From assembly GCA_023417635.1 (NCBI GenBank), contig JAEZFF010000123.1, forward strand, positions 1-55,333: a stretch of DNA of 55,333 nucleotides, read 5' to 3'. Origin of the DNA: Bacillota bacterium. GTDB taxonomy: Bacteria > Bacillota > Clostridia > Oscillospirales > Acutalibacteraceae. The notes under the pieces are model-generated. The model was given only the letters and a program-made list of their open reading frames with translations, searched no databases and was not told where the DNA came from. This document shows positions 7,563-16,070 of this stretch, one piece after another. The position numbers were made by a program, and so were the translations under genes. Position 1 is the first letter of the stretch. Each line of letters opens with the position of its first letter.

Positions 7563-8960
7563 TCAGCCTTGCGTAGTAGCTGCCGCTTCAGACTTCCATT
7601 TGCTGACGACTTCGTTCTTAACGTCATCCCAGCTGCACTGTCCCTGTGCATAAGCAAGCAGTTTCGCGCCAAAATCATTCTTAAAGTTCTGGCTTGGGAA
7701 GCAGGTGAAATCCCATGGCACTGTCTTAACACCCTGTTTGTTCTGCCACTCGGAAACCTGCTGTGCCAGCGGGTCGTCTGGGGACTTACCCTTAAAGGTA
7801 TCGTACGGTGCAATGAAACCAAGGCCGCCTTTTTCCGGGCTGTTTGTTACATACTGCATCCCGTCACCGGTATAAAGCCAGTTCAGAAAATCAGAAGAGG
7901 CCTTCTGGTTATCGGCAGATGCCTTGCTGTTGATGCAGGCAAAGTTTTCAGTGCCTATGCAGAGGCCCTGATTTTCTTCACCCTTGTGCCCTGTGTAAAG
8001 CGGCAGGAATTTAACATCACTTTTTTCAACCACGTTGCCGTCTGTTTTTCCAATGTCGCTCCAAACCCAGTTGCCGTTCTGAACCATAGCAGCCTGGCCC
8101 AGTGCGAATTCACCGGTAGAGTCGCCGACGCTCTTGCTGCCGAGCATCTTCTTGTCTGTTACCGAATTGTTGAGGTACAGGTCAAAGAGGTTCTTGTACT
8201 CATTTGCGTACTTGAACTCAATCTCCTTTACGCCGGAAGTGATATCCGTGTTTTTGTCCTGCAGTTCGTAGGTAATTGGAACATTGGCCAAATGCGTCTG
8301 CCAGCGCCAGTCTTCGCCGGACTTCAGTGATGTGCTCGCAAAAACACCTTTAATGCCCAGCTTTGCTTTTTTAGCAGTCATGTCCTCCACAACGGCTTTC
8401 AGCTTGTCGAAATTATTAATTTCATCCATGCTCTTTGCCTTGGCGCCGTCGAGCTTAAAGTATTTATTCATAATAGCCTGATTATAAACAATGCCGTAGC
8501 CTTCCACTGCCAGCGGCAGGCCAACAACCTTATTGCCGTCTTTCAGTGCAAGCGACTTGTCGGTTAAATGGCTTGCAAGGTTATTGTTGGTTAAGTCTGC
8601 GCAGTAACTGCCCCACGTTTTGTAACCAACCGGGCCGTTACAAATGAAAATTGTCGGCGCATCATTTTTGGCCATTTCAGATTTCAGCGTCTGTTCGTAA
8701 GTGCCGGCAGCAGCGGTCTGGACTTTTACCGGAACACCTGTCTTTTCCGTATACGCCTTTGCAATCGCGGTAAACTGGTCCGCCTGTTCCGGTTTGAAAT
8801 TCAGGTAATAGACCTGCCCTTTGGCGGAAGAAGAAGCCGTTGTTTTACTGCCTGCCACCGCCGAAGAACCACTGCTTTGCTGGCTGCAGCCTGCAAGCGA
8901 TGCCGCTACTAATGATGTGGCAAGAGCAGCTGCAAAAATTTTTTTTGGGCTCTGTTTCAT
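7563..8960 (-). CDS. Sugar-binding lipoprotein of the ABC importer (family 1 solute-binding protein)
   Basis: 465 residues. A lipoprotein signal (positive N-terminus, hydrophobic core, LAGC lipobox with Cys25) is followed by a Ser/Gly-rich linker and a two-lobed extracellular solute-binding protein typical of CUT1 carbohydrate importers, with conserved aromatic patches such as GNWVWSDIG. It captures an oligosaccharide or sugar outside the membrane and delivers it to the two downstream permeases. ATG at 8960 follows AAAGGAGAG. It is the first gene of the operon and is preceded by promoter 9094-9122 and two LacI-type operators. The ligand is unknown. Confidence 0.92.
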   Translation of the reverse strand: MKQSPKKIFAAALATSLVAASLAGCSQQSSGSSAVAGSKTTASSSAKGQVYYLNFKPEQADQFTAIAKAYTEKTGVPVKVQTAAAGTYEQTLKSEMAKNDAPTIFICNGPVGYKTWGSYCADLTNNNLASHLTDKSLALKDGNKVVGLPLAVEGYGIVYNQAIMNKYFKLDGAKAKSMDEINNFDKLKAVVEDMTAKKAKLGIKGVFASTSLKSGEDWRWQTHLANVPITYELQDKNTDITSGVKEIEFKYANEYKNLFDLYLNNSVTDKKMLGSKSVGDSTGEFALGQAAMVQNGNWVWSDIGKTDGNVVEKSDVKFLPLYTGHKGEENQGLCIGTENFACINSKASADNQKASSDFLNWLYTGDGMQYVTNSPEKGGLGFIAPYDTFKGKSPDDPLAQQVSEWQNKQGVKTVPWDFTCFPSQNFKNDFGAKLLAYAQGQCSWDDVKNEVVSKWKSEAAATTQG

Positions 8961-9027
8961 AAATCAACACTCTCCTTTTACAGTATCAATAAAGATTGCT
9001 TTGCTTAATGGCAAATTCATAAACATA

Positions 9028-9041
9028 TGGAAACGATTCCA
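9028..9041. promoter_or_regulatory. LacI-family operator, proximal copy
   Basis: Palindrome GGAAACGATTCC at 9029-9040, flanked by T and A, with the central CG typical of LacI/GalR operators (TGnAAnCGnTTnCA). It lies in the 5' leader of the sugar importer, about 68 bases before the lipoprotein start. Confidence 0.8.
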
Positions 9042-9059
9042 AAACTGGCGCCTGTTGTC

Positions 9060-9071
9060 GGAATCGTTTCC
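9060..9071. promoter_or_regulatory. LacI-family operator, distal copy
   Basis: GGAATCGTTTCC is the exact reverse complement of the operator at 9029-9040. The centres (9034/9035 and 9065/9066) are 31 bases apart, about three helical turns. It lies about 16 bases downstream of the predicted start of transcription, where a bound repressor would block polymerase. Confidence 0.8.
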
Positions 9072-9093
9072 GTAATGTTTTAATGCTAATGTA

Positions 9094-9122
9094 ATAATAT
9101 CATGGAATATGCTATTGTGCAA
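9094..9122 (-). promoter_or_regulatory. Sigma-A-type promoter of the sugar importer operon
   Basis: On the minus strand, TTGCAC (9122-9117), 17-base spacer, TATTAT (9099-9094). The transcription start would be near 9087, followed by the two operators and a leader of about 125 bases. Confidence 0.75.
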
Positions 9123-9204
9123 TAGTTTTTATTATAATTTTATTTATTTTTGTGCATACTACTTTGTTTCAGCATACTAGAATTACAGATTCGCATATTG
9201 CAGC

Positions 9205-9250
9205 GCAATAAAATGCAGCATATGCCTTAATTCCCAGCATATGCTGCATT
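9205..9250 (-). terminator. Intrinsic terminator of the lacI-type gene
   Basis: Perfect 14-base arms AATGCAGCATATGC (9212-9225) and GCATATGCTGCATT (9237-9250), 11-base loop. The minus strand continues into TTTTATT. It separates the regulator gene from the importer promoter. Confidence 0.75.
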
Positions 9251-9276
9251 CTAAAAAATCTATAGGAGCACCATTA

Positions 9277-10302
9277 TTACCGCTGTTTTGGGGAAGCGCA
9301 GGATTTTCCGGTAACGATTTCGGTTGGAAATACAGCATTGCAATTCTGCCCTTTTTTCTTCATTAGGTTTATAATAATCTCCACCGTTTTCTTTGCAATT
9401 CTTTCCTTGGGCTGACGAACGGTGCAGATAGACGGCTCGTAGAACTGGGCTATGTCGGTGCCGTCAAATCCCATAACAGAAATATCATCCGGTACATTCA
9501 GGCCCGCGTCAAAAATAGCTTTGCAGGCACCTACAGCCAGTTCATCTGCAATGCAGAAAATAGCAGTTGGGCGGTGGCTGTTAGCCAGCAGTTCATTTGC
9601 CGCATCATAACCACGCTGCATGGTAAACAGGCCACAGTAACAAACCAGGCTTTGGTCAAACGGAATCCCGTTTTGCTCCAGCGCATCACGGTAGCCGCGC
9701 AGGCGCTGACCGGAAACGCCGCCTTTGTCGTTTTCAACGCCTCCGATAATTGCAATATCCCTATGCCCGATTGAGCAAAGGTAATTTACGGCATCCCTCG
9801 CTGCTTTCCGGTCATCGACATGTACGCTGGAGTACGCCGTGTCATCAATCCCATTCAAAGTTGTCGTGCAAAAAACCGTCGGCACCGGCAAACGATGCAG
9901 CTGCTCCAGCGTAAGAATAAAATAGCCGCCGCAGACGATAAGGCCCTGCAGCCGTTTTTCCATCACAAGCTGAACTGCCGTATCAACCCCGCTGACACCA
10001 TTTGTCACACGGTGCGGTGCCAGGGAATACCCATACTCATTGATTTTTTCCTCAATAATATCAGAAAGGCCTGTAACAAAAGGGGTCGGGCTTCCTTCCA
10101 TCAGGAGGCCAACCGTATTACTGTGCGTCAACTTTAAATTCCGTGCAGCATTGTTTGGCTGATAATTGCAGTCACAGATTACCTTCTGCACACGCTGTTT
10201 GGTTTCTTCACTGACATCTGTATAATCGTTTATAACGCGGGAAACCGTTGTAACCGAAACATGTGCTATCCTGGCAATATCGCGAATGCTGATTCTGTTC
10301 AT
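9277..10302 (-). CDS. LacI-family transcriptional regulator, probable repressor of the adjacent importer
   Basis: 341 residues from ATG at 10302, preceded by AGGAAG; an in-frame ATG 30 bases upstream has no such site. An N-terminal LacI helix-turn-helix (about residues 5-25, with VTTVSRVIN) and hinge helix YQPNNAARNLK are followed by a periplasmic-binding-protein-like effector domain (about 60-335, FDGTDIAQFY near the end). It is the natural candidate to bind the twin operators at 9028-9071 and to release them when the transported sugar or a derivative is present. It has its own promoter (10469-10497) and terminator (9205-9250). The effector is not known. Confidence 0.92.
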   Translation of the reverse strand: MNRISIRDIARIAHVSVTTVSRVINDYTDVSEETKQRVQKVICDCNYQPNNAARNLKLTHSNTVGLLMEGSPTPFVTGLSDIIEEKINEYGYSLAPHRVTNGVSGVDTAVQLVMEKRLQGLIVCGGYFILTLEQLHRLPVPTVFCTTTLNGIDDTAYSSVHVDDRKAARDAVNYLCSIGHRDIAIIGGVENDKGGVSGQRLRGYRDALEQNGIPFDQSLVCYCGLFTMQRGYDAANELLANSHRPTAIFCIADELAVGACKAIFDAGLNVPDDISVMGFDGTDIAQFYEPSICTVRQPKERIAKKTVEIIINLMKKKGQNCNAVFPTEIVTGKSCASPKQR

Positions 10303-10468
10303 ATTTTCCACTTCCTGTACTTGCACAGCCACTGAAATCCTTCATATTTGTATTGTGTCAGCCGTGCTGTCATCCATTTAACGTGCCCAACTTTTTGCAT
10401 CAGCGGAATGCCATGCTGCAAAAAAGCACTAATTTTCTTTTATCTTTGATTGTAGAATTTATTTATTC

Positions 10469-10497
10469 ATAATAGCACCATACTTGGTGAACGTCAA
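10469..10497 (-). promoter_or_regulatory. Promoter of the LacI-type regulator gene, with a palindrome in the spacer
   Basis: TTGACG (10497-10492), 17-base spacer, TATTAT (10474-10469) on the minus strand. The spacer contains CACCATACTTGGTG (plus-strand reading, 10476-10489), an inverted repeat with five-base arms. A protein bound there would cover the promoter. Confidence 0.65.
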
Positions 10498-10764
10498 ACA
10501 TTCCAGCTGGCATTTCACTGCTCCGTGGCCTTCCCTGCAAACTATTTTTTTCTTTCCGTTCTAACGAAAATAATTTCGTTCTAAAAATGTTACGATGCAG
10601 CTTTTCCAATCTGGGAAATACAAAATACTCCTCGCTGAAAGGTAATTTCCTCGAAAATCAAAATACTGAAAACATTACTTTGCCTTTTCCGATATTCGAA
10701 ATCTGCACCGCTGTGCAAAGAGGAAGCCGAAAAAGCACCAAACCGGCCTTTTTTAAACGGCGAA
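10498..10764. other. Gap between lacI promoter and PFOR terminator, no gene supported
   Basis: No credible coding frame; the short frames on both strands lack ribosome sites. The one structured element is the inverted repeat AACGAAAATAATTTCGTT at 10563-10580 (seven-base arms). The rest is AT-rich and unassigned. Confidence 0.5.
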
Positions 10765-10802
10765 AGGAGCCACCGTAAAATTTGCATTTTGCAGCGGCTC
10801 CT
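10755..10802 (-). terminator. Probable terminator of the PFOR gene
   Basis: Arms AGGAGCC (10765-10771) and GGCTCCT (10796-10802) with a 24-base loop lie 28 bases past the stop of the minus-strand PFOR gene. The T-run after the hairpin is short, so efficiency is uncertain. Confidence 0.45.
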
Positions 10803-10830
10803 CTCTCGAACAAGTGACACAACAGAACTT

Positions 10831-13800
10831 TTAATTCAGTTCCTGAGCCATTTGGCGATAAAAGCGGTACTGTTTGGCGGCATTGTGCTCCGCCTTTTCA
10901 ATCAAAGCTTCTGCCTGCTCTGGGAAAGTGCGCTTCAAAGCGGCAAACCGAACTTCACCTTCCAGGAACTGACGGAGCGGAATCGTCGGCGCTCCGGAGT
11001 CAAGCACAAAGGGGTTTCTCCCCTGCGTTGCATACTGGGGGTTGAAATGGTAGAGCGGCCAGTACCCACTTTGTACGGCCAGCTTCGCCTCCGGCTGTGC
11101 ATAAGCCATACCTTTTACAATGCCATGACTGATGCAGGGCGCATAGGCAATGACGAGCGACGGCCCAGGGAATGCTTCCGCTTCTTTCAAGACACGCACC
11201 AACTGGTTCGGGTTGGCTCCCATTGCCACCTGGGCAACATAGATATTGCCGTATGTCATGAAAATAGCTCCAAGGTCCTTTTTATCCGTCTTTTTGCCGG
11301 AAGCGGCGAACTGCGCCACAGCCCCGGCAGGCGTTGCTTTCGATGCCTGCCCACCGGTGTTGGAATAAACCTGCGTGTCAACAACAAGAACATTGACATC
11401 GATGCCCGTGTTCAGCACATGGTCAAGCCCACCGAAACCAATGTCATAAGCCCAGCCGTCACCGCCGTACATCCACATGGATTTCTTCGCCAGCTGATCC
11501 TGTTCCTTCAGAATTTCTCCGCAAAGTTCGCGGTCGCCTTGGGCTTTGTCCGCCTTTGCGGCGGCAACAACTTCTGATGCACGCTCGCGGGTTTCGGTGG
11601 AATCGTTATAGCCATCCAGCCATTTCTGAAGCGCGGATTTCACCGCGCCGTCTTCCGTTTTCTGCAGCAGTTCCTTCGCCTCCATGGCGAGGTGTTCGCG
11701 GCGCTGCAGGACGGCGAGGCACATACCAAGGGAAAACTCCGCGTTGTTTTCAAACAGGGAGTTGGAAAACGCCGGCCCGTGCCCGTACTTGTTTTTCGTA
11801 TACGGCACGCAGGGAGCCGCAGCGCCCCATGCCTGCGAACAGCCTGTAGCATTAGCCAGATACATCCGGTCGCCGAAAAGCTGGGTAAGCAGTTTCATAT
11901 AAGGTGTTTCACCGCACCCGGCGCATGCGCCGGAGAACTCCAGCAGCGGCTGCTCAAACTGGCTGCCCTTAACTGAGAATTTATCGAGCGGATTCTCTTT
12001 TTGCGGCAGAGAAAGCGAGAAATCCCAGTTGGCCTGCTCCGGAAGCTGTGTTTCCATTGGAACCATTTCAATTGCCTTTTCCGGCGCCGGGCACACCTGT
12101 GCACAGGAACCGCAGCCCGTGCAGTCAAGTGGATCGGTCTGTATGCGGAAAACAAGGCCTTCCAGTGCCTTGCCCTTTGTTTCCGCTGTAGTGTACGACT
12201 TCGGAGCTTTCTGCTTTTCCTCTGCTGTCAGCAGGAACGGACGGATTGCCGCATGAGGGCAGTAGTAAGAGCACCAGCTGCATTGCACACATTTTTCCGC
12301 ATCCCACTTCGGCACCTGAATTGCCGTGCCGCGTTTTTCATATTTTGAAGTTCCAAGTGGAACTGTGCCATCCGCTGCATTGGCAAAAGTACTGACAGGA
12401 AGCGTGTCACCCTTCTGGCCGTTTACCGGGATCAAAATATTTTTAATATAGTCCGGCAGGCTGCTGGTCCCGGCTTTTGGCGCATCCTTCGCGTCTGTCC
12501 ACTCTGCTGGAACGGCAACTTCGCAGACTTCATCGGAACCGCGGTCCACGGCGGCATAGTTCATGTTCAGAACCTTTTCGCCCTTCTGGCGGTAGCTGTC
12601 GTAAATCGCCTTTTTCATATATTTTTTGGCGTCTTCTATTGGAATGATCTCGGCAAGGCGGAAGAAAGCCGCCTGCAGCACTGTATTCGTACGGCCGCGC
12701 AGTCCGATTTCTGCTGCAATCTTCGTTGCATCAATGGTATAGAACCGGATTTTGTTCTGCGCAAGAGTTCGCTTTACCCCCGCAGGAAGATGCTCGTCAA
12801 GTTCCGCACGGTTCCAGCCGGAATTCAGCAGAAAAATCCCGCCGGGCTTTAAGTCGGAAAGGATGTCATACTGATGGATGTAGGATTCCTTGTGGCAGGC
12901 AACGAAGTCGGCTTTTGTGACGAGATACTCCGAACGGATGGGATGGTTTCCAAAGCGAAGATGTGACTTCGTCACGCCGCCGGATTTTTTCGTATCGTAC
13001 TCAAAATATGCCTGAACGTACTTGTCTGTGTTGTCACCGATAATTTTGATGGAATTCTTGTTGGCACCCACCGTGCCGTCGGAACCAAGGCCCCAGAATT
13101 TGCAGCTTACGGTATCCGGGTCGCCGCAGCTTACCTCCGCACCGACTTTCAGGGAGCGGTGCGTTACGTCGTCGTCTATTCCAACGGTAAAATGATTCAT
13201 TGGTTCAGCCTGCTTCAGGTTGTCAAACACAGCGATAATCTGCGCAGGAGTAGTGTCTTTGGAGGAAAGGCCGTAGCGGCCGCCGTAAATTTTCGCTTTT
13301 CGACCGCTGTTTGTGAAGACGGAGCAAACGTCTTCGTAAAGCGGTTCGCCAAAGGAGCCTGGTTCTTTTGTGCGGTCAAGGACAGCAACAGCACGGACGT
13401 TTTCCGGCATGGCGGCAAGAAAATGCTTTGCCGAGAATGGACGGAAAAGCCTTACCTGCAGGTAGCCGACTTTCTCGCCTTTTTTCCGGAGATAATCAAC
13501 GGTTTCTTTTGCCGTTTGACTGACGGAACCCATGGCAACAATAACAAATTCCGCGTCGGATGCGCCATAATAGTTAAAGAGGCCATAGTCTCTTCCGGTG
13601 ATTTTGCTGATGGCCTTCATGTATTTTTCCACAATTTCCGGAAGTGCGTCGTAATAGCGATTTGCCGCTTCACGGGCCTGGAAGAAAATATCCGGATTCT
13701 GCACAGTGCTGCGCTGAATGGGGTGATCCGGGTTCAGCGCACGAGCCCGGAACTCGTCGAGTGCTTTCTGGTTCAGAAGCGGACGAAGGTCTTCGTAATC

Positions 13801-14358
13801 CATGACCTCAACTTTTTGAATCTCATGTGATGTGCGGAAACCATCGAAGAAATGGAGAAACGGAACGCGTCCTTCAATCGCAGAAAGATGCGGCACAGCG
13901 GTCAGATCCATTACTTCCTGCACACTGCCGTCGCAAAGCATGGCAAGGCCGGTCTGGCGGCAGGCCATCACATCGGAATGGTCGCCGAAAATTGAAAACG
14001 CATGGGTTCCCACCGTGCGGGAACTAACATGAAGAACGCCGGGCAGCAGTTCGCCGCTCAAGCGGTAAAGTGCCGGTATCATCAGCATAAGCCCCTGGGA
14101 TGCCGTGTATGATGTTGTAAGCGCGCCGGATTCCAGCGAACCGTGCATCGCGCCGGCCGCGCCGCACTCACTTTCCATTTCCACCAGGCGCACCGGCTGG
14201 CCGAACAGGTTCTTTTTCCCGTTCGCCGCCCAGACGTCCACATGCTCCGCCATCGGGGAAGATGGCGTAATAGGGTATATGGTGGAAACTTCGGTAAATG
14301 CATAGGAAACATATGCGGCGGCTTCGTTGCCGTCCATTGTTTTTGTTTTTTTGCTCAT
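10831..14358 (-). CDS. nifJ: Pyruvate:ferredoxin (flavodoxin) oxidoreductase
   Basis: 1175 residues, the full length of the single-chain homodimeric enzyme. It oxidises pyruvate with CoA to acetyl-CoA and CO2 and reduces ferredoxin, the central step of clostridial fermentation. Seen: N-terminal pyrimidine-binding domain (PITPSSPMAE near residue 30); two 4Fe-4S motifs in the ferredoxin domain (CVQCSWCSYYCP and CTGCGSCAQVCP); the CAGCGETPY cluster region; and a C-terminal thiamine-diphosphate domain with GDGWAYDIG and a YSNTGGQASK segment. Single gene with a strong promoter (14434-14462) and AAGGAGGA before the ATG at 14358. It would consume pyruvate made by the malic enzyme encoded earlier in the window. 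Confidence 0.97.
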   Translation of the reverse strand: MSKKTKTMDGNEAAAYVSYAFTEVSTIYPITPSSPMAEHVDVWAANGKKNLFGQPVRLVEMESECGAAGAMHGSLESGALTTSYTASQGLMLMIPALYRLSGELLPGVLHVSSRTVGTHAFSIFGDHSDVMACRQTGLAMLCDGSVQEVMDLTAVPHLSAIEGRVPFLHFFDGFRTSHEIQKVEVMDYEDLRPLLNQKALDEFRARALNPDHPIQRSTVQNPDIFFQAREAANRYYDALPEIVEKYMKAISKITGRDYGLFNYYGASDAEFVIVAMGSVSQTAKETVDYLRKKGEKVGYLQVRLFRPFSAKHFLAAMPENVRAVAVLDRTKEPGSFGEPLYEDVCSVFTNSGRKAKIYGGRYGLSSKDTTPAQIIAVFDNLKQAEPMNHFTVGIDDDVTHRSLKVGAEVSCGDPDTVSCKFWGLGSDGTVGANKNSIKIIGDNTDKYVQAYFEYDTKKSGGVTKSHLRFGNHPIRSEYLVTKADFVACHKESYIHQYDILSDLKPGGIFLLNSGWNRAELDEHLPAGVKRTLAQNKIRFYTIDATKIAAEIGLRGRTNTVLQAAFFRLAEIIPIEDAKKYMKKAIYDSYRQKGEKVLNMNYAAVDRGSDEVCEVAVPAEWTDAKDAPKAGTSSLPDYIKNILIPVNGQKGDTLPVSTFANAADGTVPLGTSKYEKRGTAIQVPKWDAEKCVQCSWCSYYCPHAAIRPFLLTAEEKQKAPKSYTTAETKGKALEGLVFRIQTDPLDCTGCGSCAQVCPAPEKAIEMVPMETQLPEQANWDFSLSLPQKENPLDKFSVKGSQFEQPLLEFSGACAGCGETPYMKLLTQLFGDRMYLANATGCSQAWGAAAPCVPYTKNKYGHGPAFSNSLFENNAEFSLGMCLAVLQRREHLAMEAKELLQKTEDGAVKSALQKWLDGYNDSTETRERASEVVAAAKADKAQGDRELCGEILKEQDQLAKKSMWMYGGDGWAYDIGFGGLDHVLNTGIDVNVLVVDTQVYSNTGGQASKATPAGAVAQFAASGKKTDKKDLGAIFMTYGNIYVAQVAMGANPNQLVRVLKEAEAFPGPSLVIAYAPCISHGIVKGMAYAQPEAKLAVQSGYWPLYHFNPQYATQGRNPFVLDSGAPTIPLRQFLEGEVRFAALKRTFPEQAEALIEKAEHNAAKQYRFYRQMAQELN

Positions 14359-14433
14359 TTGTTTTCCTCCTTATAGTTTTTTATTACAAATATGGTTCGT
14401 TAAAATCAAAATAAGCATTACATAATATTAAAT

Positions 14434-14462
14434 ACTATATAATGTAGTTATTAAAATGTCAA
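14434..14462 (-). promoter_or_regulatory. Strong sigma-A-type promoter of the PFOR gene
   Basis: TTGACA (14462-14457), 17-base spacer, TATAGT (14439-14434) on the minus strand, in a very AT-rich context. It is near consensus, as expected for a highly expressed fermentation enzyme. The leader to the ATG is about 70 bases. Confidence 0.85.
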
Positions 14463-14538
14463 TAGGCTTTTCATATGCCAGCTGACAAAAAAAGTTGTTC
14501 AAATGACTTTGCCCGGCAGACTTAAGCGAATTTATGCC

Positions 14539-15531
14539 TTATTCCCCCACCTTACGGCCGTAAAAGCCCTGAATGTTCACTTCGCCGGAAAACACGGTTT
14601 CAAGCGAGCCATCCGGCAGGCGCACAAGAAGTTCGCCCTCAGGCGAAATATCCTCGGCAATTCCCGACATCTGGCGGCCGCCGCGCTGAAAGCCGACTAC
14701 ACGGCCAAGCGACGCACAGCAGGCCTTGTACTCTTCCAAAAAATCAGGCGTCAGCGCTGCGGCGTTTTCTTTCAGCAGCTGCTCCAGCCGGCGCAGCACC
14801 TCCTGCAGCAGAGCAACGCGGCGCACTGGTTTGCCGGTTTCCAGCCGAAGAGAAGTTGCCTTCTCACGCAGATTTTCCGGGAAAGCCGTACTGTTCGCAT
14901 TGATGCCAATGCCGATGACGACAAATTCCACGCGTTCCATTTCCGCGCTCATCTCCGTCAAAATGCCGCACACTTTTTTTGTCCCGATTACAATATCGTT
15001 CGGCCATTTAATCTGTGCTGGGCTTCCGGTAACACTCCGTATAGCTCCGCACACAGCAAGCCCCGCTAAAAGCGTTGTAGCCGCAACGTGCATGGGAAGC
15101 ACACCCGGCCGCAGCAGCAGGGAAAACCAGATACCAGTTCCGGCAGGCGAAACCCACTTTCGCCCAAGCCGCCCTTTTCCGCCTGTCTGCTGCTCTGCAA
15201 TAAATAAGCTTCCGTTCGGCGCACCTTCCAAAGCGCGGCGCTTTGCTTCTTCATTGGTAGAGTCAATGCTCTTGTAACAGGAAACGTGGCGGCCAAACTC
15301 TTCGGTTTCAAGCCCCGCACTGATTTCTTCCGCCGAGTAGCAGTCTGGGCAGGAAACAAGCCGGTAGCCGCGGTTGGTTGCCGAGTCGATTTCATAGCCT
15401 TCCTCCCGCAGGAGGTTAATATTTTTCCAGACCGCCGTGCGGGTAACATGCAGCATACCGCTCAGTTCTTCACCGGAAACATACCCACCGCTTTCCCTCA
15501 AATGCTGCAGGACCTGTTCTTTCGCCGCCAT
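14539..15531 (-). CDS. birA: BirA: biotin-protein ligase and biotin-dependent repressor
   Basis: 330 residues from ATG at 15531. A start 42 bases further upstream (15573, with AGGAG 12 bases before it) is also possible. N-terminal winged helix (ESGGYVSGEELSGMLHVTRTAVWKNINLLREEG region, about residues 10-45), central ligase domain with the biotinyl-AMP loop GGKGRLGRKW, the active-site KWPNDI segment, and a C-terminal SH3-like domain. It joins biotin to the biotin carboxyl carrier protein and, as the DNA-binding domain is present, probably represses biotin genes. No biotin genes are nearby. Upstream, at about 15607-15640, 12-base imperfect tandem repeats (CCTTTGGC followed by GCTT or ACTT) lie in the probable leader. 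Confidence 0.93.
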   Translation of the reverse strand: MAAKEQVLQHLRESGGYVSGEELSGMLHVTRTAVWKNINLLREEGYEIDSATNRGYRLVSCPDCYSAEEISAGLETEEFGRHVSCYKSIDSTNEEAKRRALEGAPNGSLFIAEQQTGGKGRLGRKWVSPAGTGIWFSLLLRPGVLPMHVAATTLLAGLAVCGAIRSVTGSPAQIKWPNDIVIGTKKVCGILTEMSAEMERVEFVVIGIGINANSTAFPENLREKATSLRLETGKPVRRVALLQEVLRRLEQLLKENAAALTPDFLEEYKACCASLGRVVGFQRGGRQMSGIAEDISPEGELLVRLPDGSLETVFSGEVNIQGFYGRKVGE

Positions 15532-15784
15532 GCAACCGTCCCTTTCCAAAAATGCTTTTGTACTGTCATCCATTATAGCGGGATTTCTCCTGCAGAGCAA
15601 GGCACACCCTTTGGCGCTTCCTTTGGCACTTCCTTTATAAGTCGGTATGTTTTCAGCAATAGGTGTAAAATCTATGGTGGAATACGGCGAAACACAGGCT
15701 GAAAAAAGTGCCACGCTGCCTGCCACAGGCGATTCAGGCGAAAAAATTTCAGCCTGCCGCGCTCTAGGATGCAGGCGGTATATG

Positions 15785-15793
15785 TGCTATAAT
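15785..15793 (+). promoter_or_regulatory. Extended -10 promoter of the DUF951-prfA operon
   Basis: TGC then TATAAT (15788-15793) is a consensus extended -10 element. The -35 position (TAGGAT, 15765-15770, 17-base spacer) is weak, which is usual for extended -10 promoters. Confidence 0.65.
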
Positions 15794-15827
15794 AAATGTT
15801 AGTTATATTTAGAAAGGAGCGGCCAAT

Positions 15828-16025
15828 ATGGATGTACGCCCCGGCGACCTGCTGCAGATGAAAAAGCCGCATCCCTGTGGAAACAATACATTTCTTGTAC
15901 TGCGTTCCGGTATGGACTTTAAAATACGATGCACAAAATGCGGACACGAAGTGATGGTGCCGCGCCTAAAGTGCGAAAAAAACATTAAAAAAATCATCCA
16001 CACAGAAGTGGAGGATAAATTATAG
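15828..16025 (+). CDS. DUF951 family small zinc-ribbon-like protein
   Basis: 65 residues, starting MDVRPGDLLQMKKPHPCG and matching the small DUF951 proteins of Firmicutes. Three cysteines are visible in the core: Cys17, then CTKC later in the chain, consistent with a small metal-binding or OB/SH3-like fold. Family members are encoded beside various housekeeping genes; their molecular role is not established. ATG at 15828 with AAAGGAGC upstream. The first gene of an operon with prfA (45-base gap), tsaC and coaE. Confidence 0.85.
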   Translation: MDVRPGDLLQMKKPHPCGNNTFLVLRSGMDFKIRCTKCGHEVMVPRLKCEKNIKKIIHTEVEDKL

Positions 16026-16070
16026 CACTCCTTTTGTCTATTTTTACAATAAGCAAAAGGAGAAAATAAA

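Noticed and set aside
9028..9071. The twin palindromes as CcpA cre sites
   Set aside because: They deviate from the cre consensus at the A/T-specified third and twelfth positions. The perfect GGAA...TTCC arms and the adjacent LacI gene fit a local LacI operator better.
10587..10820. Short open frames on both strands between lacI and PFOR
   Set aside because: No ribosome sites, and the minus-strand one overlaps the PFOR terminator; likely chance.
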